Shown here: one piece after another, positions 23,801 to 35,906 of the stretch
Position numbering within the stretch: the stretch's first letter is position 1
How the letters are laid out: each line of letters opens with the position of its first letter
Assembly (NCBI GenBank): GCA_963978545.1
Contig: OZ021729.1
Location: 89,186,466 to 89,250,465 of the forward strand
Length of the DNA: 64,000 nucleotides
Direction: 5' to 3'
Source: Linyphia triangularis
Lineage: Eukaryota > Arthropoda > Arachnida > Araneae > Linyphiidae
Translations under genes and position numbers: made by a program
The notes under the pieces: model-generated
What the model was told of the DNA's origin: nothing
Databases searched by the model: none
The model's input: only the letters and a program-made list of their open reading frames with translations

Positions 23801-26117
23801 ACAAAGATTTTAAAAGGCATTTTTTTGACGTTTTATGAGAAAAGTGCTAAGTGTAGAATGATTGATGTTTTTGAATAAAAAACTAGCTTGTATTACAATT
23901 TAATTCTAAATTGATACAATACTAGGAAAATTTGCTATTTTTGAACTTTTTTTCAGTTTTTGACCCAAAGATTTCCAAACACCCTTTTTTCATGTTTCAT
24001 GAGAAAAGCTCTAATTATACAATGATTGCAATTTTTGAGTAAAAAACTGTATTGCCTAGGCCTTAAGGTTCAAAACTATTAAATACAAGTGAAATTAGCT
24101 AATTTTAAGCATTTTTTTTATTTTTCGAAAAAAACTTTTTTTCCGTTTTTACACGTTTCATGAGAAAATCTCTGATTTAAGAATGATTGCAGTTTCTTAT
24201 CAAACAACTGCAATTATTGAGAATTTAAATCTGAAATTACTAAATACTAGTGCTCTTAGGGGTTTTTGATCATTGTATTATTTTGCGACAGAGCAAATTT
24301 CGTTCACACTTTCTGAACCTCACTTTAGAAAAGTTCTATTTCCAAAATGATTGAAGTATTTATGTTAAAAACTATTCTGCATAGTAGTTTAAGTTTAAAA
24401 TTATGAAATACTAGCGAAGTTATCTTTTTTTGAACTTTTTTTAGTTTTTGAAACAAAGATTTTAAAAGGCATTTTTTTGACGTTTTATGAGAAAAGTGCT
24501 AAGTGTAGAATGATTGATGTTTTTGAATAAAAAACTAGCTTGTATTACAATTTAATTCTAAATTGATACAATACTAGGAAAATTTGCTATTTTTGAACTT
24601 TTTTTCAGTTTTTGACCCAAAGATTTCCAAACACCCTTTTTTCATGTTTCATGAGAAAAGCTCTAATTATACAATGATTGCAATTTTTGAGTAAAAAACT
24701 GTATTGCCTAGGCCTTAAGGTTCAAACCTATTAAATACAAGTGAAATTAGCTAATTTTAAGCATTTTTTTTATTTTTCGAAAAAAACTTTTTTTCCGTTT
24801 TTACACGTTTCATGAGAAAATCTCTGATTTAAGAATGATTGCAGTTTCTTATCAAACAACTGCAATTATTGAGAATTTAAATCTGAAATTACTAAATACT
24901 AGTGCTCTTAGGGGTTTTTGATCATTGTATTATTTTGCGACAGAGCAAATTTCGTTCACACTTTCTGAACCTCACTTTAGAAAAGTTCTATTTCCAAAAT
25001 GATTGAAGTATTTATGTTAAAAACTATTCTGCATAGTAGTTTAAGTTTAAAATTATGAAATACTAGCGAAGTTATCTTTTTTTGAACTTTTTTTTAGTTT
25101 TTGAAACAAAGATTTTAAAAGGCATTTTTTTTGACGTTTTATGAGAAAAGTGCTAAGTGTAGAATGATTGATGTTTTTGAATAAAAAACTAGCTTGTATT
25201 ACAATTTAATTCTAAATTGATACAATACTAGGAAAATTTGCTATTTTTGAACTTTTTTTCAGTTTTTGACCCAAAGATTTCCAAACACCCTTTTTTCATG
25301 TTTCATGAGAAAAGCTCTAATTATACAATGATTGCAATTTTTGAGTAAAAAACTGTATTGCCTAGGCCTTAAGGTTCAAAACTATTAAATACAAGTGAAA
25401 TTAGCTAATTTTAAGCATTTTTTTTATTTTTCGAAAAAAACTTTTTTTCCGTTTTTACACGTTTCATGAGAAAATCTCCGATTTAAGAATGATTGCAGTT
25501 TCTTATCAAACAACTGCAATTATTGAGAATTTAAATCTGAAATTACTAAATACTAGTGCTCTTAGGGGTTTTTGATCATTGTATTATTTTGCGACAGAGC
25601 AAATTTAGTTCACACTTTCTGAACCTCACTTTAGAAAAGTTCTATTTCCAAAATGATTGAAGTATTTATGTTAAAAACTATTCTGCATAGTAGTTTAAGT
25701 TTAAAATTATGAAATACTAGCGAAGTTATCTTTTTTTGAACTTTTTTTTAGTTTTTGAAACAAAGATTTTAAAAGGCATTTTTTTGACGTTTTATGAGAA
25801 AAGTGCTAAGTGTAGAATGATTGATGTTTTTGAATAAAAAACTAGCTTGTATTACAATTTAATTCTAAATTGATACAATACTAGGAAAATTTGCTATTTT
25901 TGAACTTTTTTTCAGTTTTTGACCCAAAGATTTCCAAACACCCTTTTTTCATGTTTCATGAGAAAAGCTCTAATTATACAATGATTGCAATTTTTGAGTA
26001 AAAAACTGTATTGCCTAGGCCTTAAGGTTCAAAACTATTAAATACAAGTGAAATTAGCTAATTTTAAGCATTTTTTTTATTTTTCGAAAAAAACTTTTTT
26101 TCCGTTTTTACACGTTT
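20898..26117 (+). repeat. Copies R33-R40
   Basis: Copies start at 20898, 21550, 22201, 22854, 23506, 24159, 24811 and 25465. R33 has CTCCGATTT, a 7-T S2 run and CAAACCTATT; R34 is of the 651-bp class. R36 has TTTTGTGACAG, AAATAATAGC and CACCTTTTTTC. R37 and R40 share CTCCGATTT with AAATTTAGTTC. R38 has the 7-T run and CAAACC, and R39 an 8-T run after GGCA. R38-R39-R40 is the series of R41-R44 without its 651-bp member. Confidence 0.85.
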
Positions 26118-29100
26118 CATGAGAAAATCTCTGATTTAAGAATGATTGCAGTTTCTTATCAAACAACTGCAATTATTGAGAATTTAAATCTGAAATTACT
26201 AAATACTAGTGCTCTTAGGGGTTTTTGATCATTGTATTATTTTGCGACAGAGCAAATTTCGTTCACACTTTCTGAACCTCACTTTAGAAAAGTTCTATTT
26301 CCAAAATGATTGAAGTATTTATGTTAAAAACTATTCTGCATAGTAGTTTAAGTTTAAAATTATGAAATACTAGCGAAGTTATCTTTTTTTGAACTTTTTT
26401 TAGTTTTTGAAACAAAGATTTTAAAAGGCATTTTTTTGACGTTTTATGAGAAAAGTGCTAAGTGTAGAATGATTGATGTTTTTGAATAAAAAACTAGCTT
26501 GTATTACAATTTAATTCTAAATTGATACAATACTAGGAAAATTTGCTATTTTTGAACTTTTTTTCAGTTTTTGACCCAAAGATTTCCAAACACCCTTTTT
26601 TCATGTTTCATGAGAAAAGCTCTAATTATACAATGATTGCAATTTTTGAGTAAAAAACTGTATTGCCTAGGCCTTAAGGTTCAAACCTATTAAATACAAG
26701 TGAAATTAGCTAATTTTAAGCATTTTTTTTATTTTTCGAAAAAAACTTTTTTTCCGTTTTTACACGTTTCATGAGAAAATCTCTGATTTAAGAATGATTG
26801 CAGTTTCTTATCAAACAACTGCAATTATTGAGAATTTAAATCTGAAATTACTAAATACTAGTGCTCTTAGGGGTTTTTGATCATTGTATTATTTTGCGAC
26901 AGAGCAAATTTCGTTCACACTTTCTGAACCTCACTTTAGAAAAATTCTATTTCCAAAATGATTGAAGTATTTATGTTAAAAACTATTCTGCATAGTAGTT
27001 TAAGTTTAAAATTATGAAATACTAGCGAAGTTATCTTTTTTTGAACTTTTTTTTAGTTTTTGAAAAAAGATTTTAAAAGGCTTTTTTTGACGTTTTATGA
27101 GAAAAGTGCTAAGTGTAGAATGATTGATGTTTTTGAATAAAAAACTAGCTTGTATTACAATTTAATTCTAAATTGATACAATACTAGGAAAATTTGCTAT
27201 TTTTGAACTTTTTTTCAGTTTTTGACCCAAAGATTTCCAAACACCCTTTTTTCATGTTTCATGAGAAAAGCTCTAATTATACAATGATTGCAATTTTTGA
27301 GTAAAAAACTGTATTGCCTAGGCCTTAAGGTTCAAAACTATTAAATACAAGTGAAATTAGCTAATTTTAAGCATTTTTTTTATTTTTCGAAAAAAACTTT
27401 TTTTCCGTTTTTACACGTTTCATGAGAAAATCTCTGATTTAAGAATGATTGCAGTTTCTTATCAAACAACTGCAATTATTGAGAATTTAAATCTGAAATT
27501 ACTAAATACTAGTGCTCTTAGGGGTTTTTGATCATTGTATTATTTTGCGACAGAGCAAATTTCGTTCACACTTTCTGAACCTCACTTTAGAAAAGTTCTA
27601 TTTCCAAAATGATTGAAGTATTTATGTTAAAAACTATTCTGCATAGTAGTTTAAGTTTAAAATTATGAAATACTAGCGAAGTTATCTTTTTTTGAACTTT
27701 TTTTTAGTTTTTGAAACAAAGATTTTAAAAGGCATTTTTTTTGACGTTTTATGAGAAAAGTGCTAAGTGTAGAATGATTGATGTTTTTGAATAAAAAACT
27801 AGCTTGTATTACAATTTAATTCTAAATTGATACAATACTAGGAAAATTTGCTATTTTTGAACTTTTTTTCAGTTTTTGACCCAAAGATTTCCAAACACCC
27901 TTTTTTCATGTTTCATGAGAAAAGCTCTAATTATACAATGATTGCAATTTTTGAGTAAAAAACTGTATTGCCTAGGCCTTAAGGTTCAAAACTATTAAAT
28001 ACAAGTGAAATTAGCTAATTTTAAGCATTTTTTTTATTTTTCGAAAAAAACTTTTTTTCCGTTTTTACACGTTTCATGAGAAAATCTCCGATTTAAGAAT
28101 GATTGCAGTTTCTTATCAAACAACTGCAATTATTGAGAATTTAAATCTGAAATTACTAAATACTAGTGCTCTTAGGGGTTTTTGATCATTGTATTATTTT
28201 GCGACAGAGCAAATTTAGTTCACACTTTCTGAACCTCACTTTAGAAAAGTTCTATTTCCAAAATGATTGAAGTATTTATGTTAAAAACTATTCTGCATAG
28301 TAGTTTAAGTTTAAAATTATGAAATACTAGCGAAGTTATCTTTTTTTGAACTTTTTTTTAGTTTTTGAAACAAAGATTTTAAAAGGCATTTTTTTGACGT
28401 TTTATGAGAAAAGTGCTAAGTGTAGAATGATTGATGTTTTTGAATAAAAAACTAGCTTGTATTACAATTTAATTCTAAATTGATACAATACTAGGAAAAT
28501 TTGCTATTTTTGAACTTTTTTTCAGTTTTTGACCCAAAGATTTCCAAACACCCTTTTTTCATGTTTCATGAGAAAAGCTCTAATTATACAATGATTGGAA
28601 TTTTTGAGTAAAAAACTGTATTGCCTAGGCCTTAAGGTTCAAAACTATTAAATACAAGTGAAATTAGCTAATTTTAAGCATTTTTTTTATTTTTCGAAAA
28701 AAACTTTTTTTCCGTTTTTACACGTTTCATGAGAAAATCTCTGATTTAAGAATGATTGCAGTTTCTTATCAAACAACTGCAATTATTGAGAATTTAAATC
28801 TGAAATTACTAAATACTAGTGCTCTTAGGGGTTTTTGATCATTGTATTATTTTGCGACAGAGCAAATTTCGTTCACACTTTCTGAACCTCACTTTAGAAA
28901 AGTTCTATTTCCAAAATGATTGAAGTATTTATGTTAAAAACTATTCTGCATAGTAGTTTAAGTTTAAAATTATGAAATACTAGCGAAGTTATCTTTTTTT
29001 GAACTTTTTTTTAGTTTTTGAAACAAAGATTTTAAAAGGCATTTTTTTGACGTTTTATGAGAAAAGTGCTAAGTGTAGAATGATTGATGTTTTTGAATAA

Positions 29101-30032
29101 AAAACTAGCTTGTATTACAATTTAATTCTAAATTGATACAATACTAGGAAAATTTGCTATTTTTGAACTTTTTTTCAGTTTTTGACCCAAAGATTTCCAA
29201 ACACCTTTTTTCATGTTTCATGAGAAAAGCTCTAATTATACAATGATTGCAATTTTTGAGTAAAAAACTGTATTGCCTAGGCCTTAAGGTTCAAAACTAT
29301 TAAATACAAGTGAAATTAGCTAATTTTAAGCATTTTTTTTATTTTTCGAAAAAAACTTTTTTTCCGTTTTTACACGTTTCATGAGAAAATCTCCGATTTA
29401 AGAATGATTGCAGTTTCTTATCAAACAACTGCAATTATTGAGAATTTAAATCTGAAATTACTAAATACTAGTGCTCTTAGGGGTTTTTGATCATTGTATT
29501 ATTTTGCGACAGAGCAAATTTAGTTCACACTTTCTGAACCTCACTTTAGAAAAGTTCTATTTCCAAAATGATTGAAGTATTTATGTTAAAAACTATTCTG
29601 CATAGTAGTTTAAGTTTAAAATTATGAAATACTAGCGAAGTTATCTTTTTTTGAACTTTTTTTTAGTTTTTGAAACAAAGATTTTAAAAGGCATTTTTTT
29701 GACGTTTTATGAGAAAAGTGCTAAGTGTAGAATGATTGATGTTTTTGAATAAAAAACTAGCTTGTATTACAATTTAATTCTAAATTGATACAATACTAGG
29801 AAAATTTGCTATTTTTGAACTTTTTTTCAGTTTTTGACCCAAAGATTTCCAAACACCCTTTTTTCATGTTTCATGAGAAAAGCTCTAATTATACAATGAT
29901 TGCAATTTTTGAGTAAAAAACTGTATTGCCTAGGCCTTAAGGTTCAAAACTATTAAATACAAGTGAAATTAGCTAATTTTAAGCATTTTTTTTATTTTTC
30001 GAAAAAAACTTTTTTTCCGTTTTTACACGTTT
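26118..30032 (+). repeat. Copies R41-R46, six-unit block repeated from R47
   Basis: Copies start at 26118, 26770, 27421, 28075, 28728 and 29380. R41 (7-T, CAAACC), R42 (AAAATTCTATTT, 651 bp), R43 (8-T after GGCA) and R44 (CTCCGATTT, AAATTTAGTTC) reappear in that order as R47-R50, 3915 bp on. R45 (CACCTTTTTTC) and R46 (CTCCGATTT, AAATTTAGTTC) match R36 and R37. R44 has a private GATTGGAATTT. Confidence 0.9.
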
Positions 30033-32642
30033 CATGAGAAAATCTCTGATTTAAGAATGATTGCAGTTTCTTATCAAACAACTGCAATTATTGAGAATTT
30101 AAATCTGAAATTACTAAATACTAGTGCTCTTAGGGGTTTTTGATCATTGTATTATTTTGCGACAGAGCAAATTTCGTTCACACTTTCTGAACCTCACTTT
30201 AGAAAAGTTCTATTTCCAAAATGATTGAAGTATTTATGTTAAAAACTATTCTGCATAGTAGTTTAAGTTTAAAATTATGAAATACTAGCGAAGTTATCTT
30301 TTTTTGAACTTTTTTTAGTTTTTGAAACAAAGATTTTAAAAGGCATTTTTTTGACGTTTTATGAGAAAAGTGCTAAGTGTAGAATGATTGATGTTTTTGA
30401 ATAAAAAACTAGCTTGTATTACAATTTAATTCTAAATTGATACAATACTAGGAAAATTTGCTATTTTTGAACTTTTTTTCAGTTTTTGACCCAAAGATTT
30501 CCAAACACCCTTTTTTCATGTTTCATGAGAAAAGCTCTAATTATACAATGATTGCAATTTTTGAGTAAAAAACTGTATTGCCTAGGCCTTAAGGTTCAAA
30601 CCTATTAAATACAAGTGAAATTAGCTAATTTTAAGCATTTTTTTTATTTTTCGAAAAAAACTTTTTTTCCGTTTTTACACGTTTCATGAGAAAATCTCTG
30701 ATTTAAGAATGATTGCAGTTTCTTATCAAACAACTGCAATTATTGAGAATTTAAATCTGAAATTACTAAATACTAGTGCTCTTAGGGGTTTTTGATCATT
30801 GTATTATTTTGCGACAGAGCAAATTTCGTTCACACTTTCTGAACCTCACTTTAGAAAAATTCTATTTCCAAAATGATTGAAGTATTTATGTTAAAAACTA
30901 TTCTGCATAGTAGTTTAAGTTTAAAATTATGAAATACTAGCGAAGTTATCTTTTTTTGAACTTTTTTTTAGTTTTTGAAAAAAGATTTTAAAAGGCTTTT
31001 TTTGACGTTTTATGAGAAAAGTGCTAAGTGTAGAATGATTGATGTTTTTGAATAAAAAACTAGCTTGTATTACAATTTAATTCTAAATTGATACAATACT
31101 AGGAAAATTTGCTATTTTTGAACTTTTTTTCAGTTTTTGACCCAAAGATTTCCAAACACCCTTTTTTCATGTTTCATGAGAAAAGCTCTAATTATACAAT
31201 GATTGCAATTTTTGAGTAAAAAACTGTATTGCCTAGGCCTTAAGGTTCAAAACTATTAAATACAAGTGAAATTAGCTAATTTTAAGTATTTTTTTTATTT
31301 TTCGAAAAAAACTTTTTTTCCGTTTTTACACGTTTCATGAGAAAATCTCTGATTTAAGAATGATTGCAGTTTCTTATCAAACAACTGCAATTATTGAGAA
31401 TTTAAATCTGAAATTACTAAATACTAGTGCTCTTAGGGGTTTTTGATCATTGTATTATTTTGCGACAGAGCAAATTTCGTTCACACTTTCTGAACCTCAC
31501 TTTAGAAAAGTTCTATTTCCAAAATGATTGAAGTATTTATGTTAAAAACTATTCTGCATAGTAGTTTAAGTTTAAAATTATGAAATACTAGCGAAGTTAT
31601 CTTTTTTTGAACTTTTTTTTAGTTTTTGAAACAAAGATTTTAAAAGGCATTTTTTTTGACGTTTTATGAGAAAAGTGCTAAGTGTAGAATGATTGATGTT
31701 TTTGAATAAAAAACTAGCTTGTATTACAATTTAATTCTAAATTGATACAATACTAGGAAAATTTGCTATTTTTGAACTTTTTTTCAGTTTTTGACCCAAA
31801 GATTTCCAAACACCCTTTTTTCATGTTTCATGAGAAAAGCTCTAATTATACAATGATTGCAATTTTTGAGTAAAAAACTGTATTGCCTAGGCCTTAAGGT
31901 TCAAAACTATTAAATACAAGTGAAATTAGCTAATTTTAAGCATTTTTTTTATTATTCGAAAAAAACTTTTTTTCCGTTTTTACACGTTTCATGAGAAAAT
32001 CTCCGATTTAAGAATGATTGCAGTTTCTTATCAAACAACTGCAATTATTGAGAATTTAAATCTGAAATTACTAAATACTAGTGCTCTTAGGGGTTTTTGA
32101 TCATTGTATTATTTTGCGACAGAGCAAATTTAGTTCACACTTTCTGAACCTCACTTTAGAAAAGTTCTATTTCCAAAATGATTGAAGTATTTATGTTAAA
32201 AACTATTCTGCATAGTAGTTTAAGTTTAAAATTATGAAATACTAGCGAAGTTATCTTTTTTTGAACTTTTTTTTAGTTTTTGAAACAAAGATTTTAAAAG
32301 GCATTTTTTTGACGTTTTATGAGAAAAGTGCTAAGTGTAGAATGATTGATGTTTTTGAATAAAAAACTAGCTTGTATTACAATTTAATTCTAAATTGATA
32401 CAATACTAGGAAAATTTGCTATTTTTGAACTTTTTTTCAGTTTTTGACCCAAAGATTTCCAAACACCCTTTTTTCATGTTTCATGAGAAAAGCTCTAATT
32501 ATACAATGATTGCAATTTTTGAGTAAAAAACTGTATTGCCTAGGCCTTAAGGTTCAAAACTATTATATACAAGTGAAATTAGCTAATTTTAAGCATTTTT
32601 TTTATTTTTCGAAAAAAACTTTTTTTCCGTTTTTACACGTTT
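30033..32642 (+). repeat. Copies R47-R50
   Basis: Copies start at 30033, 30685, 31336 and 31990. They repeat R41-R44, including the shared AAAATTCTATTT of the 651-bp member R48. New changes are TTTAAGTATTTT in R48, TTATTATTCG at the end of R49, and TTATATAC in R50. The TTATTATTCG mark then also appears in R51 and R56, which dates those copies after this one. Confidence 0.9.
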
Positions 32643-35600
32643 CATGAGAAAATCTCCGATTTAAGAATGATTGCAGTTTCTTATCAAACAACTGCAATTA
32701 TTGAGAATTTAAATCTGAAATTACTAAATACTAGTGCTCTTAGGGGTTTTTGATCATTGTATTATTTTGCGACAGAGCAAATTTCGTTCACACTTTCTGA
32801 ACCTCACTTTAGAAAAGTTCTATTTCCAAAATGATTGAAGTATTTATGTTAAAAACTATTCTGCATAGTAGTTTAAGTTTAAAATTATGAAATACTAGCG
32901 AAGTTATCTTTTTTTGAACTTTTTTTTAGTTTTTGAAACAAAGATTTTAAAAGGCATTTTTTTTGACGTTTTATGAGAAAAGTGCTAAGTGTAGAATGAT
33001 TGATGTTTTTGAATAAAAAACTAGCTTGTATTACAATTTAATTCTAAATTGATACAATACTAGGAAAATTTGCTATTTTTGAACTTTTTTTCAGTTTTTG
33101 ACCCAAAGATTTCCAAACACCCTTTTTTCATGTTTCATGAGAAAAGCTCTAATTATACAATGATTGCAATTTTTGAGTAAAAAACTGTATTGCCTAGGCC
33201 TTAAGGTTCAAAACTATTAAATACAAGTGAAATTAGCTAATTTTAAGCATTTTTTTTATTATTCGAAAAAAACTTTTTTTCCGTTTTTACACGTTTCATG
33301 AGAAAATCTCCGATTTAAGAATGATTGCAGTTTCTTATCAAACAACTGCAATTATTGAGAATTTAAATCTGAAATTACTAAATACTAGTGCTCTTAGGGG
33401 TTTTTGATCATTGTATTATTTTGCGACAGAGCAAATTTAGTTCACACTTTCTGAACCTCACTTTAGAAAAGTTCTATTTCCAAAATGATTGAAGTATTTA
33501 TGTTAAAAACTATTCTGCATAGTAGTTTAAGTTTAAAATTATGAAATACTAGCGAAGTTATCTTTTTTTGAACTTTTTTTTAGTTTTTGAAACAAAGATT
33601 TTAAAAGGCATTTTTTTGACGTTTTATGAGAAAAGTGCTAAGTGTAGAATGATTGATGTTTTTGAATAAAAAACTAGCTTGTATTACAATTTAATTCTAA
33701 ATTGATACAATACTAGGAAAATTTGCTATTTTTGAACTTTTTTTCAGTTTTTGACCCAAAGATTTCCAAACACCCTTTTTTCATGTTTCATGAGAAAAGC
33801 TCTAATTATACAATGATTGCAATTTTTGAGTAAAAAACTGTATTGCCTAGGCCTTAAGGTTCAAAACTATTAAATACAAGTGAAATTAGCTAATTTTAAG
33901 CATTTTTTTTATTTTTCGAAAAAAACTTTTTTTCCGTTTTTACACGTTTCATGAGAAAATCTCTGATTTAAGAATGATTGCAGTTTCTTATCAAACAATT
34001 GCAATTATTGAGAATTTAAATCTGAAATTACTAAATACTAGTGCTCTTAGGGGTTTTTGATCATTGTATTATTTTGCGACAGAGCAAATTTCGTTCACAC
34101 TTTCTGAACCTCACTTTAGAAAAGTTCTATTTCCAAAATGATTGAAGTATTTATGTTAAAAACTATTCTGCATAGTAGTTTAAGTTTAAAATTATGAAAT
34201 ACTAGCGAAGTTATCTTTTTTTGAACTTTTTTTTAGTTTTTGAAACAAAGATTTTAAAAGGCATTTTTTTGACGTTTTATGAGAAAAGTGCTAAGTGTAG
34301 AATGATTGATGTTTTTGAATAAAAAACTAGCTTGTATTACAATTTAATTCTAAATTGATACAATACTAGGTAAATTTGCTATTTTTGAACTTTTTTTCAG
34401 TTTTTGACCCAAAGATTTCCAAACACCCTTTTTTCATGTTTCATGAGAAATGCTCTAATTATACAATGATTGCAATTTTTGAGTAAAAAACTGTATTGCC
34501 TAGGCCTTAAGGTTCAAAACTATTATATACAAGTGAAATTAGCTAATTTTAAGCATTTTTTTTTTTTTCGAAAAAAACTTTTTTTCCGTTTTTACACGTT
34601 TCATGAGAAAATCTCTGATTTAAGAATGATTGCAGTTTCTTATCAAACAACTGCAATTATTGAGAATTTAAATGTGAAATTACTAAATACTAGTGCTCTT
34701 AGGGGTTTTTGATCATTGTATTATTTTGCGACAGAGCAAATTTCGTTCACACTTTCTGAACCTCACTTTAGAAAAGTTCTATTTCCAAAATGATTGAATT
34801 ATTTATGTTAAAAACTATTCTGCATAGTAGTTTAAGTTTAATATTATGAAATACTAGCGAAGTTATCTTTTTTTGAACTTTTTTTTAGTTTTTGAAACAA
34901 AGATTTTAAAAGGCATTTTTTTGACGTTTTATGAGAAAAGTGCTAAGTGTAGAATGATTGATGTTTTTGAATAAAAAACTAGCTTGTATTACAATAGAAT
35001 TCTAAGTTGATACAATACTAGGAAAATTTGCTATTTTTGAACTTTTTTTCAGTTTTTGACCCAAAGATTTCCAAACACCCTTTTTTCATGTTTCATGAGA
35101 AAAGCTCTAATTATACAATGATTGCAATTTTTGAGTAAAAAACTGTATTGCCTAGGCCTTAAGGTTCAAAACTATTATATACAAGTGAAATTAGCTAATT
35201 TTAAGCATTTTTTTTTTTTTCGAAAAAAACTTTTTTTCCGTTTTTACACGTTTCATGAGAAAATCTCTGATTTAAGAATGATTGCAGTTTCTTATCAAAC
35301 AACTGCAATTATTGAGAATTTAAATCTGAAATTACTAAATACTAGTGCTCTTAGGGGTTTTTGATCATTGTATTATTTTGCGACAGAGCAAATTTCGTTC
35401 ACACTTTCTGAACCTCACTTTAGAAAAGTTCTATTTCCAAAATGATTGAATTATTTATGTTAAAAACTATTCTGCATAGTAGTTTAAGTTTAATATTATG
35501 AAATACTAGCGAAGTTATCTTTTTTTGAACTTTTTTTTAGTTTTTGAAACAAAGATTTTAAAAGGCATTTTTTTGACGTTTTATGAGAAAAGTGCTAAGT

Positions 35601-35906
35601 GTAGAATGATTGATGTTTTTGAATAAAAAACTAGCTTGTATTACAATAGAATTCTAAGTTGATACAATACTACGAAAATTTGCTATTTTTGAACTTTTTT
35701 TCAGTTTTTGACCCAAAGATTTCCAAACACCCTTTTTTCATGTTTCATGAGAAAAGCTCTAATTATACAATGATTGCAATTTTTGAGTAAAAAACTGTAT
35801 TGCCTAGGCCTTAAGGTTCAAAACTATTAAATACAAGTGAAATTAGCTAATTTTAAGCATTTTTTTTATTTTTCGAAAAAAACTTTTTTTCCGTTTTTAC
35901 ACGTTT
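32643..35906 (+). repeat. Copies R51-R55, five-unit block repeated from R56
   Basis: Copies start at 32643, 33297, 33950, 34602 and 35254. R51 has CTCCGATTT, the 8-T run and TTATTATTCG. R52 has CTCCGATTT and AAATTTAGTTC. R53 has AACAATTGCAA, GGTAAATTTG, GAGAAATGCTC and a 13-T tract in S4. R54 has AAATGTGAAATT, GAATTATTTA, AATATTATG and GAATTC. R55 resembles R54 but has AAATCTG and a private ACTACGAAAA. R51-R54 recur as R56-R59. Confidence 0.9.

Noticed and set aside
34470..34712. 80-codon open frame, repeated at 35122-35364 and 37734-37976
   Set aside because: It starts at TTG, runs across a unit boundary and is open only because R53, R54 and R58 carry TTATATAC (the usual TTAAATAC gives an in-frame TAA) and a 13-T tract. 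Nearly all other copies are closed, the product is low-complexity with runs of F and K, and no upstream ribosome or promoter context is visible.
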